Assembly: GCA_030762935.1 (NCBI GenBank)
Contig: CM060897.1
Span: forward strand, 109,520,176 to 109,584,175
Direction of reading: 5' to 3'
DNA from: Hymenopus coronatus
Lineage: Eukaryota; Arthropoda; Insecta; Mantodea; Hymenopodidae
Length of the DNA: 64,000 bases
In this document: one piece after another, positions 46,350 to 56,077 of the stretch
Layout of the letters: the number at the start of each line of letters is the position of its first letter
Position numbering within the stretch: the first letter of the stretch is position 1
The notes under the pieces: model-generated
Databases searched by the model: none
What the model was told of the DNA's origin: nothing
The model's input: only the letters and a program-made list of their open reading frames with translations
Program-made: the position numbers and the translations under genes

Positions 46350-46620
46350 GAGGAACTGGTAAATGGAGGGACATCTCCCACCTGAAATAGTAATCAAGAC
46401 TGTTGTTCACAATATAAAATAAAACAGTGGCGGACAAACTCGGCGAGTGGATGAGTTTCTTCCTCGAATGAGGCTTTACAAATCTTTTTTCAGGCCTATA
46501 GTAAAAGCTGACATTTTTTTCTTGACACTAATTTATCGATGTTAGACTTAATGGTAGACACAGAGAAACGCAGTGTTGATAGAAGAATACCATAAAACCG
46601 TAGCGTGTATCATTCTTATT
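46350..46620. other. No recognised feature
   Basis: Nothing recognised. Confidence 0.3.
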
Positions 46621-46629
46621 ATACAGTAC

Positions 46630-47830
46630 ATCTGATACAAAACTTGGCCGCGAGGAGCATGACGCGTGTGACCTTCACTGCATTACTCTGCGCGCGCGTC
46701 CTACATCCGTTCTGTCGTCACACATGCGTGAGTCTTACTTCTGTTCTAGTCCAGTTCGTAAGTGAATAACATTGGAAATGTTTAAAATTGTTTAATATTG
46801 CTTGAAGTGCTTTCAAAATGCGGTATACAGTACTCCAAAAAATGTTTAAATACGAATCGCATGGCTTGCATCATCCTGTAAGGAAGCTGTAAGGCAATTT
46901 GAAACTAAATTTCCTGAGGTGTGTGTTCCGAGTAGCTGTTCATTTGCAAAATCGGAGAAAGGTTAGAACGGTCACCTCGAAAATCTTAGGCGTCTTGCAC
47001 AAGAAACTGACATTTTGAAAGTTGCAACATGGAAAGCAACAAAACTTTTAAAATTCAAACCATACAAGGTTATGTTGTCCAGGAATTGCTATCACGTAAT
47101 CACAGAGTTGGGTAAATTTCTGTAGCAGGATTTTGAGGAATGTTAATGATGGAACAATCGATCCACGATTAATACTGTTCATGTATTATCAGAATACAAC
47201 CGATATTATGCTACACACAAACCCAATTTCGTTCATGAAACTCCCTTGTATGATCAAAAACTGGGGTATGGTGCACAATAAATGGATACAGAATAATAGG
47301 GCATGTTTTCTATTAGTGTACCATAAATGCAGAAATATACAGAAATAATATACTTGCATCATGTTTCAAACAGTTGACGGACATTGGATGTCGGTCTGGA
47401 TATCTCCAGTAGGATTCTGCCACCGCACACATAGCTGATGAATCATTACAGTTTATTGCGGACATTTTTGAGGATAGAATCATTAGTAAGGGTTTATGTC
47501 CTGCTCGGTCTCCTTACGGCATGTAGTTTTTATTTATGGGAGAACTTGAAAAATAAAGTATACAAAACTAATCCCCACACATTAGAGGAATTAAAACAAA
47601 ATACCAGGACAGAAATTAAAGCTGTTTCGAAAGCTGAGCTAATGCTTGTGAATGAAAGTTTCCTCAGAAGGTGCCGAAGATGTATTGATGCAGATGGATG
47701 GATTTCCAACATCTCCTCTGAAAAGGTACGTTTTGTGTTTATTCTGATAATTGTTAATGTGATTTGAGATTTTATTTGACGTCCACGCATGTGAGACTCA
47801 GTGAAGGGCCGTGCGACTGCCATCCAAATA
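46630..47830 (+). mobile_element. Tc1/IS630-type DNA transposon relic (approximate limits)
   Basis: Limits are estimated from weakly matching inverted ends: GTGTGACCTTCACTG near 46,665 on the left, and GCAGTCGCACGGCCCTTCAC on the opposite strand near 47,800. They enclose the transposase relic described separately. No clear TA duplication was fixed. Confidence 0.5.
46818..47745 (+). pseudogene. Tc1/IS630-type transposase pseudogene
   Basis: In shifting plus-strand frames the order matches a widespread insect transposase family: MRYTVLQKMFKYESH at 46,818; LENLRRLAQET with KATKLLKFKPYKVM near 46,980-47,080 (second HTH); ETPLYDQK and RIIGHVFY near 47,240-47,320; DSATAHIADESLQFIADIFE near 47,410-47,475 (second Asp region); and KVYKTNPHTLEELKQNTRTE plus SFLRRCRRCIDADGW at 47,558-47,700. 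The third-Asp region, normally RSPDLTPPD, reads ARSPYGM followed by a stop. Multiple frame changes make it non-functional. A frame at 47,438-47,767 covers only the last part. Confidence 0.7.
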
Positions 47831-47834
47831 TATA

Positions 47835-49490
47835 GTACGTGACCGGGAGACGGACCCTGAGCCTGAAGGCCAAGTTTTGTAGCATACTCACTGTAGTTCC
47901 TTTTAGGAAAGAGTTGCTCACTTGTATATGGTACGAAATATTGCAACAACATAGCCTGCAAAATCTCTCAATTTGGGGTATGTATCGGTTGGCAACATTT
48001 AGTAAAGTAACGACCGTATTTCCCCGTGGTTTTAGAAAAGTACTACTCATGTAAGTAATTAAGGTTGTATTTGTAAAGGGGCATCTGTTACATTGAAAAC
48101 TTGGGTTTTAAAATAGTATGCTTTTCTATATTGATAATTTCTGCCAATGGAATGTTACTGACTTCCCGTAATTTGTTTTCTGCCATGTACACAGTTTAAG
48201 CAGACAATGGAGTTGGTAAGGAAGGGATGGTAAGGTTTGCGCAATGATGGGCTCAAGATCCGCAACTTTGCCTATATCTAACTTAAAGTAAACGTAGATG
48301 TAATGGAAATAAAAAACAAATAGCGTTGGAAAAAAGAGATCAACTATTAGGACTAGAGCAAGTAAAATATATTAAGCGTAAAGCGTGTCGTGAGCATCCC
48401 CAACCCCTTATCAACTAACCTTGGGGTTTTCTTTGTGGGGACAGAATAGCGTCTTCCTCCGAGTCTCCATGGCCACCTGCGTTGTCGTCAATTAATTCTC
48501 TCCCTTCCTTCCTTTCGCAACAACGAAGCCACTCCAAAAGATGAGCGGAATACCACTTCATATAACAGCTCCTGAAGAACAACGACTCCGGGTTTAATAT
48601 ACGAGTGCAGTTAAACGCCACCGCGTGGCTGGGGAGCGAGATGAGAGGAAAAATCTTAGCGAAGTTTTCACTTATCTCTTCCACCCTGGCTTATTTTATG
48701 AACACGGGAGGGTAGCGAAGGGATGGATGAGTAATTTAGTTACTGCGTGTTTCAGGTTACCTCTCTGATATAAAAGTAGCGCCAGGGAGATTATACCATA
48801 AGCAGCGTGCCTCCCGGCAGTGGAAGGGGCACGTTCGCGTGCCTCAGTTGACACCAAAGAGGGTTCTTCGTCAGTGCTCACCAACTTGTTCAAAGTTGTA
48901 ACAGCCGTTACTGTAGGCAACAGGCAACGTTTGTATGTCTCTTTGAGAAACAGTGTTTAAGCGCTAAGAAAGATTGGTTCCAGAGGGCCGTTGTAGCTAA
49001 TGGAACGCTATTGTACGGTCCAAAACCTCTGACGTTTCACGAGTACCAATCAAGCACAATCGCGTCTTTGCTAAACCTCTTTCTACTTCGACAGCATGTT
49101 CCGCGTTTGTAGTAAACACCATCGGGACTTTATAAATGCTAGAACGGAAGCTATCATTACGCCGAAGCTCTTTGGTATTGCTTGGACAGAGTCTTTTGAT
49201 ATAGTGGAACAAGATAAAAACGTCATATTACTGCCCGATGGCTAACTCAAAGACCCGACATAGGTAACTAACCTGTGCACAGGCAGTCAGTTTCCCACCT
49301 TTTCCCTTTGCGGTCTCAAAATAATATGACCGAAGAACATTAGACAGTTTTTGTTGTTTTTCTTTGTCATAACTGGGGGCTTTTGTTTCAGTGTACTTTA
49401 GGTTGTCTTACTGTAAGTTCTTCACACTCGCTTTACTCTGACATCCTCACTTTCAGACAAGGTGAGTAGAGCATAAACTTAATTAAAGAA
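47835..49490. other. No recognised feature
   Basis: Contains several frames of 65-90 codons on both strands, none with a recognisable domain. The stretch 48,420-49,080 is a little richer in GC than the rest. Confidence 0.3.
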
Positions 49491-49495
49491 CATTT

Positions 49496-49575
49496 TATAA
49501 CCCCGGACGGGAATCGAATCTGGGACCTCCGGATGAGAATTTAGCTCGCTGACTCTCAACCACGGAGGCAGTTAT
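49496..49575 (-). mobile_element. SINE C head, reverse
   Basis: The minus strand starts GCCTCCGTGGTTGAGAGTC and carries box B GATTCGATTCCCG. Only the tRNA-like head is present. Confidence 0.6.
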
Positions 49576-49756
49576 TACAGTGTTACACTGCTGTTTCACT
49601 CGCAAATGAGGTGCCTGCAACTCTTCACTATTCATTTTGATTTTGCTTATTCTCTGCCAAACCTTTTTTTTTCCCTCAATCCAAAAGAAATTAGTCATAC
49701 ACCTCTTCTATAACGTTCTCCATATGTTATTTTGTATAAGGGATTGCTTAAAAAAA

Positions 49757-49882
49757 TCTGATATATTCAACTCACCTGACCTTCGCTACTTATTCTGTAA
49801 CAAACTATTCTTACAAAAGCTTATTCATCTATGTCCTACATGCTAATCAAGATAAACATTAACAGAAATACATTGTCCATAA
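49757..49882 (+). mobile_element. Family H 5' fragment, forward
   Basis: Starts TCTGATATATTCAACTCACC after A6, continues to ATGCTAATCAAGATAAACAT, and stops shortly after. Confidence 0.75.
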
Positions 49883-49884
49883 TA

Positions 49885-50370
49885 TCTAACAAAATCAGGC
49901 CCATTGTTAGCGGTATACCAGTACTACATAAAACATTTTTGTATTTTAGAACAATCATCCGGAATTAATGTTTATACTTTCTTAATATAAAAAGGGCGTT
50001 TTTCATACTCACTTAAGCCTCCCTGTTCAGGCATGCGACTGATACCTATAGAACAGTCCACAACTCTAGTGTTAGTTTGTGGATTGTTTTTAAACCTCTG
50101 CAAAACTAGTGTTTTAAGTTTAATGTGACCACTTTCGAGTCTTTCCTAACTTTATTTCTTAACCTAGAGCAGGCCATTCTTTCGAATACCGTGATCAAGT
50201 CTGTTGTATGATAAGGAATACAGCACCGAAGGTGATTCCCTTTGCCAAATTGGCATTTCTATCAGCTGTTTCAAATGCCTTTTGCATATCTGCAAATTCA
50301 ATATTTGTATGCCAATTTCTTTTAATACTTAGAATTAAATAAACAAACAGAGCTTATTTTTTTATGTACA
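49885..50370. other. No recognised feature
   Basis: AT-rich; nothing recognised. Confidence 0.35.
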
Positions 50371-50377
50371 ACAGAAA

Positions 50378-50543
50378 ATCCGATGTGTTCATTCATAGGA
50401 CTTTCTTTACATCTCTTGTAAAGGTTAATTCTCCCAGCTATGTCATGCCAATCGAGATAAACATTAGCAGAAATTCTTATCTCTTGCTTCCTTATAAGTA
50501 GAAGGGAAATAAGGGAATATAGTAAGTAAAGCAATAATCAAAC

Positions 50544-50576
<33 letters not shown>

Positions 50577-50943
50577 TGCTTCTGTGGCCGAGTGGTTAGC
50601 GAGCTGATTTCTCACCCGGAGGACCTGGGTTCGATTCCTCGTTGGGAAGGGGAATTTTTCTTTAGCCAAAATTATTCCCTAGCCCTCACAGAGTCTGGAA
50701 GTATGCATGGGAGAGTGACTGTGTGCGTGCGTGTGTGTGATTTAAATGTCAAGTTTGGTATTTTACGGACTTTTCGTTTTTGAGTTATCGCATTCACAGA
50801 CACATGGACCTTTTTCTAAAAATGTTTTTTATTCGATACAGGGGACCCTAAAACGTGTAGTTCCAATATAATCTCGGTATTGAATTTTTGGGTGGAGTGC
50901 AACACTTTCTCTTTCTACCTACCATGTACTGTGTAGAGAAAGT
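50378..50943 (+). mobile_element. Family H copy, forward, middle replaced by SINE C
   Basis: The 5' part (TCCGATGTGTTCATTC to GTAAAGCAATAATCAAACC) and 3' part (TCAAGTTTGGTATTTTACGG to GTGTAGAGAAAGT) are joined by a 28-base A-run and a SINE C copy. About 300 bp of family sequence between them is missing. Confidence 0.75.
50548..50745 (+). mobile_element. SINE C, forward, with adjacent poly(A)
   Basis: A28 at 50,548-50,575 precedes the tRNA-like head GCTTCTGTGGCCGAGTGG (box A) with box B GGGTTCGATTCC at 50,628. The spacer then leads to CACAGAGTCTGGAAGTATG and a GTGCGTGCGTGTG repeat. The head is close to a Ser/Leu-type tRNA start, but the following SINE spacer shows it is not a tRNA gene. Confidence 0.65.
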
Positions 50944-52357
50944 AAAAGGTTTATATAATTTCTCTATAGTAATTGTCTTAAGGTTTGCAGAAGTGCAAAA
51001 AGTGAGGTTGGGAAACTCCAAAATAAATGTTATATAAGATTATACCAATATACGATGCCATCCAGAAAGTGGCAGACGATTTGGCATAACTAAATGATAA
51101 CGAAAGTTATCAAAACAAAACTTTATTTACAAAATTACAGTGCCTTACTCTATTTCTAACGCAATCTCCATTCTGTTAATATATTTACTGTCACATGGTA
51201 CCAATTTTTCAATGCCGATGTTATGCTTTTCAACCACCAAAGATATTAATCGTTTTTTTTAATGCCTTAAATGTTTGCCAATCGAATTTTACACGCACAT
51301 AAAGCAAGTCTATGGTGATTATGCAATAAACGAATCTTCAGTGAGGAAATGGCGCATAATTTACGAGTAATCAAGGAAGAACTAGTGTGTACGATAAAGA
51401 CCGAAGTGGAAATTAATCAATCGTTATGGAGGAGTTAAAAGCAAATGTTGATAAAAGAATTAAGAAAACCTGGTGTTTCACTTGGACATCGTACATGACT
51501 TTTTGGATGAAAAAATTTCCCAACCGATGAAGACCTCAAAGAGGCAATGTCATCTTGCCTCATATCTTTAGCAGTGAAAGAGTATAATATTGACTTTGAA
51601 AAATCGCACCACGTGGCAATAAATACCTTGATAGCAACGACGATTATATTACAAAAAGCTGATGTATTCCATTCACATGACTTTCTCTACATCTCTACAG
51701 AAAATTATTGTGAAAACGCTTATTTACCTATTTACTTAATACTAATCGAGAAAAAAAAATTGCAGAAAGGGTCTTATTACTTGCTTCCTTGTTAAGCAGA
51801 AGGGAAATAAGGGAAAGCCATAGGCTAAATCGAGAGTCAAATCTTTGAAAACCGGTTGCTATGTGATTGAAGTACCTTTGTTTGAATGGACAGGAGTTGA
51901 CAAATTCCCGTATTAGAAAAATAAGTATTTTTATGCTGAAACTAATAGCAAGAAATAACTCAAAACGGTTAACTCCACAAAAAAAAAATTGTATATAACA
52001 GAAATTGTGTGTTTTAACGAGCTCTACACTTTTTGACTATCTCTTACCGTTTACTAGCTATGCAAAATTCCACAAAGTTAATCTAGAATATAAAGTTTCA
52101 GAGAGTATTCCAAGAAAATTGTAGATAACACATGGCAAATTAAATGTATATCTTCGGTATACGATATTTTAATCAAAATCGTTAGAACCATTTTCGAGAA
52201 AATCAAACTTTTCAAAAAATTTTCGAGGTAAAGGATAGCTGGGTATATTGAAAATCTTCGTGTCGCAACCTTGGAAGATACTGAACTTAAATATAAGTTT
52301 GGAATTTAACGGAATTTTCGTTTTTGAGCTATGCTGCACACACACACACACACACAC

Positions 52358-52620
52358 GCCCTCCGTGGTGTAATGGTTACCATGCTGACTTCATATACCC
52401 AAGGTCGCGGGTTCAAATCAGGTGGAGGACAATGGATTTTTTCGGGCGTAAAAATCCTTAGCATGGCTTCCTTCGAAGGGAAGTAAAGCCGTTGGTCCCG
52501 TGCCGTAGATTTTACGGCACGTACAAGTACCTCCAGCCTGATAGAGAGGCCTCTGAGCAAAATTGAGCGGTCTTTGACGCTGAGAACCACAGCAGTTAAA
52601 GAGCGTCCATAAACAACACG
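52358..52620 (+). mobile_element. SINE A, full length
   Basis: Head GCCCTCCGTGGTGTAATGG, box B GGGTTCAAATC, GGATTTTTTCGGGCGTAAAA, TTTTACGGCACGTACAAG, and tail CTGAGAACCACAGCAGTTAA. It sits exactly at the CA microsatellite of family H copy A. Confidence 0.85.
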
Positions 52621-52663
52621 CCATTTACATTTTTTACACACACACTCGGAATGTTTCTAAAAA

Positions 52664-54363
52664 TCTGATGTGTTCCATCCACATGACTTTCTCTACATCT
52701 CTGCAACAAATTATTGTTAAAAAGCCTTTTTTACTTCATGCTAATCGAGAAAAAGTTAGCAAAAATGTCTTATTACTTGCTTCCTTGTAAGTAGAAGGGA
52801 AATAAGGGAATATCATAGGCTAAAATGACAGTCAAAAGCTGGTTCATATGTAACTGAAGTTCCTTTTCTTGTATGGACAGGAGTCGACAAATTCCTGTAA
52901 GTTTTTTAAAGGTGAAACCAAAAGCAAGGAATATCTAAAAAAAAAAACAAAAAAAAAACTCCACGACAAAAATATATATAACATTAATTGTATGTTTTAA
53001 CGTGCTCTACATTTTTGGATTGGTAAGTTTTTGTCCATCTCTTACAATTTAGCAGTTATACAAAATTCCGTAAAATTCATCGAAAAAAATAGTTTTCAGA
53101 GGCTGTTCCCAGAAAACTTAAGATGTACATTTCATTTGTTGCTTAATTAACTTTAATATATAGTATTTTAATTAAAATCATTAAAGCCATTTTTAAGAAA
53201 ATAAAACATTTCGAAAAAAGTACCATGTAAAGGATGGTTTGGGGCAGGAGAAATTGTCTCAAATTTTTCGTGTTGCATCCCTGGAAAATACTAAACTTAA
53301 ATACCAAATTTGGTATTTTACTGACTTTTCATATCTGAGTTATCGTGTTCACATACACACGGACCTTTTTACTTTCTCGGACGTACTATGTACATAGTGT
53401 ATAGAAAAGGTAATTGCATTCCACCCAAAAGTTCAATACCGAGATTTTACCCGAATTAATTATTTTTGGTCCCCCTGAATAAAAAAAAATATTTTTACAA
53501 AAAATATCCGTGTGTGTGTGTGTTTGTGTTTGTGTGTCTGTGGGCAGCATAGCTCAAAAACGAAAATACTGTTAAATACCAAACTTGGTATTTAAGTTTC
53601 GTATTTTCCAAGGATGCGACACGAAGATTTTCAAGAAAATCCCCTCACCCCCAACTATCCTTTACATGGAACTGTTTTCGAAAAATTTTATTTTCTCAAA
53701 AATGGCTCTAAAGGTTTTGATTAAAATGTCAAATATTAAAGATATTTATCTGGCAAATAAAATGTATATCTTGAATATTCTGGGAATAGCCTCTTTATTC
53801 TGGGTGATTTTTACGAAATTTTTCATAACTGCTAAACTGTAAGAGATGGACAAAAACGTAACACACAAAAAATGTAGCGCACATTAAAAAACACAATTTA
53901 TGTTATATACATTTTTTCGTGGAGTTGATCGTTTTTTACATAGTCCTTGTTTTTGGTTCAACTATGAAAAAATTACACTTTTCTCATACAGGAATTTGTC
54001 AACTCCTGTCCATACAAACAAGGAACTTCAGTCACATAGCAACCAGCTTTTGATTATCAGTTTAGTCTATAGTACTCCCTTATTTCCCTTCTGCTTACAA
54101 GGAAGCAAGTAATAAGATTATTTCTGCTACTTTTTTCTCGATTAAAATGAAGTAAATAGAAGCATACTCTTTTTAACAATAATTTGTTGCAGAGATGTGG
54201 AGAAAGTCATGTGAATGGAACACATAAGATTTTTCTGAAAATGCTTTTTTTGATTACAGGGGACCCTAAAACTTATATTTCCGGTGAAATATTGGTATCG
54301 AATATTTGGGTGGAGTGCAATACCTTCTCTAAACACTATGTACATAGTATGTGTAGAGAAAGT
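52664..54363 (+). mobile_element. Family H copy B, forward, second nesting level
   Basis: Own sequence: 52,664 (TCTGATGTGTTCCATCCACA, after A5) to 53,370, and 54,230 to 54,363 (ending GTGTAGAGAAAGT before A4). Removing it restores ...TTTCTAAAAAGTGCTTC... of copy A. Confidence 0.92.
53371..54229 (-). mobile_element. Family H copy C, reverse, third nesting level
   Basis: Starts ACTTTCTCGGACGTACTA after T5 (53,366-53,370) and ends AACACATAAGA before T5 (54,230-54,234). Removing it with one T5 restores GGACCTTTTTCTGAAAATG of copy B. Confidence 0.95.
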
Positions 54364-54599
54364 AAAAGTGCTTCTTTTTTTGTTCAGAGGACCCCAAAAC
54401 ATGAAATATCGGCATTAAATTTTTGGGTGCAACACAATACCTTCTTTATACACTATGTACATATACTATTACGTGTGGAGAAAGTAATAGAATAAGGTAC
54501 TGTAGCTTTGTAAATAAGGTTTTGTGTTGATAACTTTCGTTATTGTTTAGTTATGCCATATCGTCTGTCGCTTTCCGGATGACCCTCGTACTTCCTCGA

Positions 54600-55065
54600 A
54601 CATGCTCAGCACCATTTTCAATGCACGTTTGCCTAAACCATTATTTGATGAAATCACCATGTAAGCGAAGACTGCGTTAGCCAAATTAAAGTTTGTGGAT
54701 GCTGCAATGCTGTTCTGTCCCTTCTGTGATATCCTTCACGGAGGCAGAGGACCGTTTCCTCAGGGGAGAACATAATTGGCCAGTAAATCACTCTTCCCGC
54801 TGCTTGGTGTAACTTGGTGATGGCAACCAGCAGAGGAAATATTAACACTGGAGGCTGCCCCTCTCCCGCCCCTGTCAGGGACAATACCAAAGGGTCCTTT
54901 CTTCCAAGACTAATGTGGGTTACACACGCGAATCGGACCCAAACCATAGCGAAGGAATTCTTCTGCAGGCATGCCAGTCTTTCTTTGGTTTCATTTTTTT
55001 TTATTTCTTCTAGGTATCAGCAAAAATTTAACGAATGAAAAGGCACGCTATTTTATCTCTGTTTT
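54600..55065. other. No recognised feature
   Basis: The minus-strand frame at 54,947-54,654 (97 codons) has no recognisable domain. Confidence 0.3.
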
Positions 55066-55069
55066 TTAT

Positions 55070-55847
55070 TTTCTCTAGCCCACATGTACAATGTACATAG
55101 TGGATAGAGAAGGTATTGCATTCCTCCCAAAAGTCCATCTCCAGATTTTACCAGAAATACATGTTTTGGGGTTCCCTGAGTCCGAAAAAAATAATTTTAG
55201 AAAAAATTTCGCGCGCGCCTATGTGTGTGTGTGTGTGTGGGTCTGTGGGGAGCATAGCCCCCAAAACGAAAACACTGTTAAGTATCAAACCTGGTGTTTC
55301 AGTTTGTTATCTTCCAAGGATGTGACACGAAGATTTTCAAGAAAATCCCCCCACGCCAACTACCACTTATATGGAACATTTTCTAAAATTTGTATTTTTT
55401 CAAAATAGCTGTAACGATTTTGATTAAAATACATTTTGTTTATGATATTTTTATGTCAAACGAAATGTGTAACTTGCATTTTCTGGGAATAGTTCTGAAG
55501 ACCTGCTGCATTCTGAATCATTTTTATTTAACTGCCAAACCGTAAAAGATATAAAAAAACTTACTGCACAAAAACTGCAGATCTCATTAAAACATAGAAT
55601 TTATATCCTACACATTTTTTATAGAGTTAACCGTTTTCAAGATATTCCGCATTATTGGTTTCAATTTTAGTCAGCAAGTGGACATAATGTGAATAGAACA
55701 CATTAGAGTTTTCCCTTTACTTACAAGGAAGCAAGTAATAAGGGCAATCTTTAATAACGTTTATCTCGATTATCATGAAGTAGAAAAAAATAAACTTATT
55801 AACAATAATCTGTTACAGATATGTAGAGAAAGTCATGTCAATGGAGT
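55070..55847 (-). mobile_element. Family H copy, reverse, with an internal deletion
   Basis: The terminal palindrome is modified (TTTTCTCTAGCCCACATG, TGTACATAGTGGATAG). GCGCGCGCC then (GT)n is at about 55,210-55,240. Near 55,670-55,705 the order is disturbed (AATAGAACACATTAGAG occurs before the AAGGAAGCAAGTAATAAG block), indicating a rearranged or chimeric 5' part. Confidence 0.75.
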
Positions 55848-55976
55848 TTTTAATTTATTGTGTATACAAACTTTAAGGCATGTAAGGAGGGATAGGATGC
55901 ATTAAAAATTAAGAGTGTGTCTTATGTAACTAAGAAATGTTTCCGGGCTGTTTTGCCGTGGTCTGCTGGTGTTAGG

Positions 55977-56026
55977 AGTACCAGACGTTTCGTCCACAAC
56001 TACGGTGGACATCTTCAGTGGCGCGG
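55977..56026 (-). ncRNA. Hammerhead-ribozyme-like motif
   Basis: On the minus strand: CTGAAGA (plus 56,012-56,018), then a 6-bp stem GTCCAC/GTGGAC (plus 56,005-56,010 with 55,992-55,997) closed by a 7-nt loop, then GAAA (plus 55,988-55,991) followed by CGTC. This is the CUGANGA / stem II / GAAA / (G)UC order of a hammerhead. ACGT at 55,985-55,988 would be a minimal self-complementary stem III, suitable for dimeric action. CCA before CTGA can pair with TGG after the cleavage position as stem I. One extra U lies between CUGAAGA and stem II, so activity is uncertain. Small hammerheads of this kind are known from Penelope-like elements. Confidence 0.6.
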
Positions 56027-56077
56027 TCGAAGTTTTCTAGGAGAAGGTTTCGCTGCGTCTGAAGCGTTGAGTCCAGT

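Larger units (their letters stand above)
51658..54485 (+). mobile_element. Family H copy A, forward, first nesting level
   Basis: Own sequence: 51,658 (GCTGATGTATTCC, after A5) to about 52,663, and 54,368 to 54,485 (GTGCTTCTTTTTTTG to GTGTGGAGAAAGT). It contains a SINE A copy in its CA microsatellite (52,337-52,356) and family H copy B. Confidence 0.9.
51053..54588 (+). mobile_element. Non-autonomous mariner derivative, copy 3, split by nested family H
   Basis: Left end CGATGCCATCCAGAAAGTGG after TA; right end (reverse strand) CGAGGGTCATCCGGAAAGCG before TA. The element's own sequence is 51,053-51,657 plus 54,486-54,588, about 710 bp, matching copy 1 (22,856-23,538). The break falls inside the block equivalent to GTTGAAAAATAGAG of copy 1. 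Confidence 0.9.

Noticed and set aside
50576..50650. A tRNA gene (box A GTGGCCGAGTGG and box B GGTTCGATTCC)
   Set aside because: The head is followed by the SINE C spacer seen at four other sites, and the acceptor ends do not pair convincingly.
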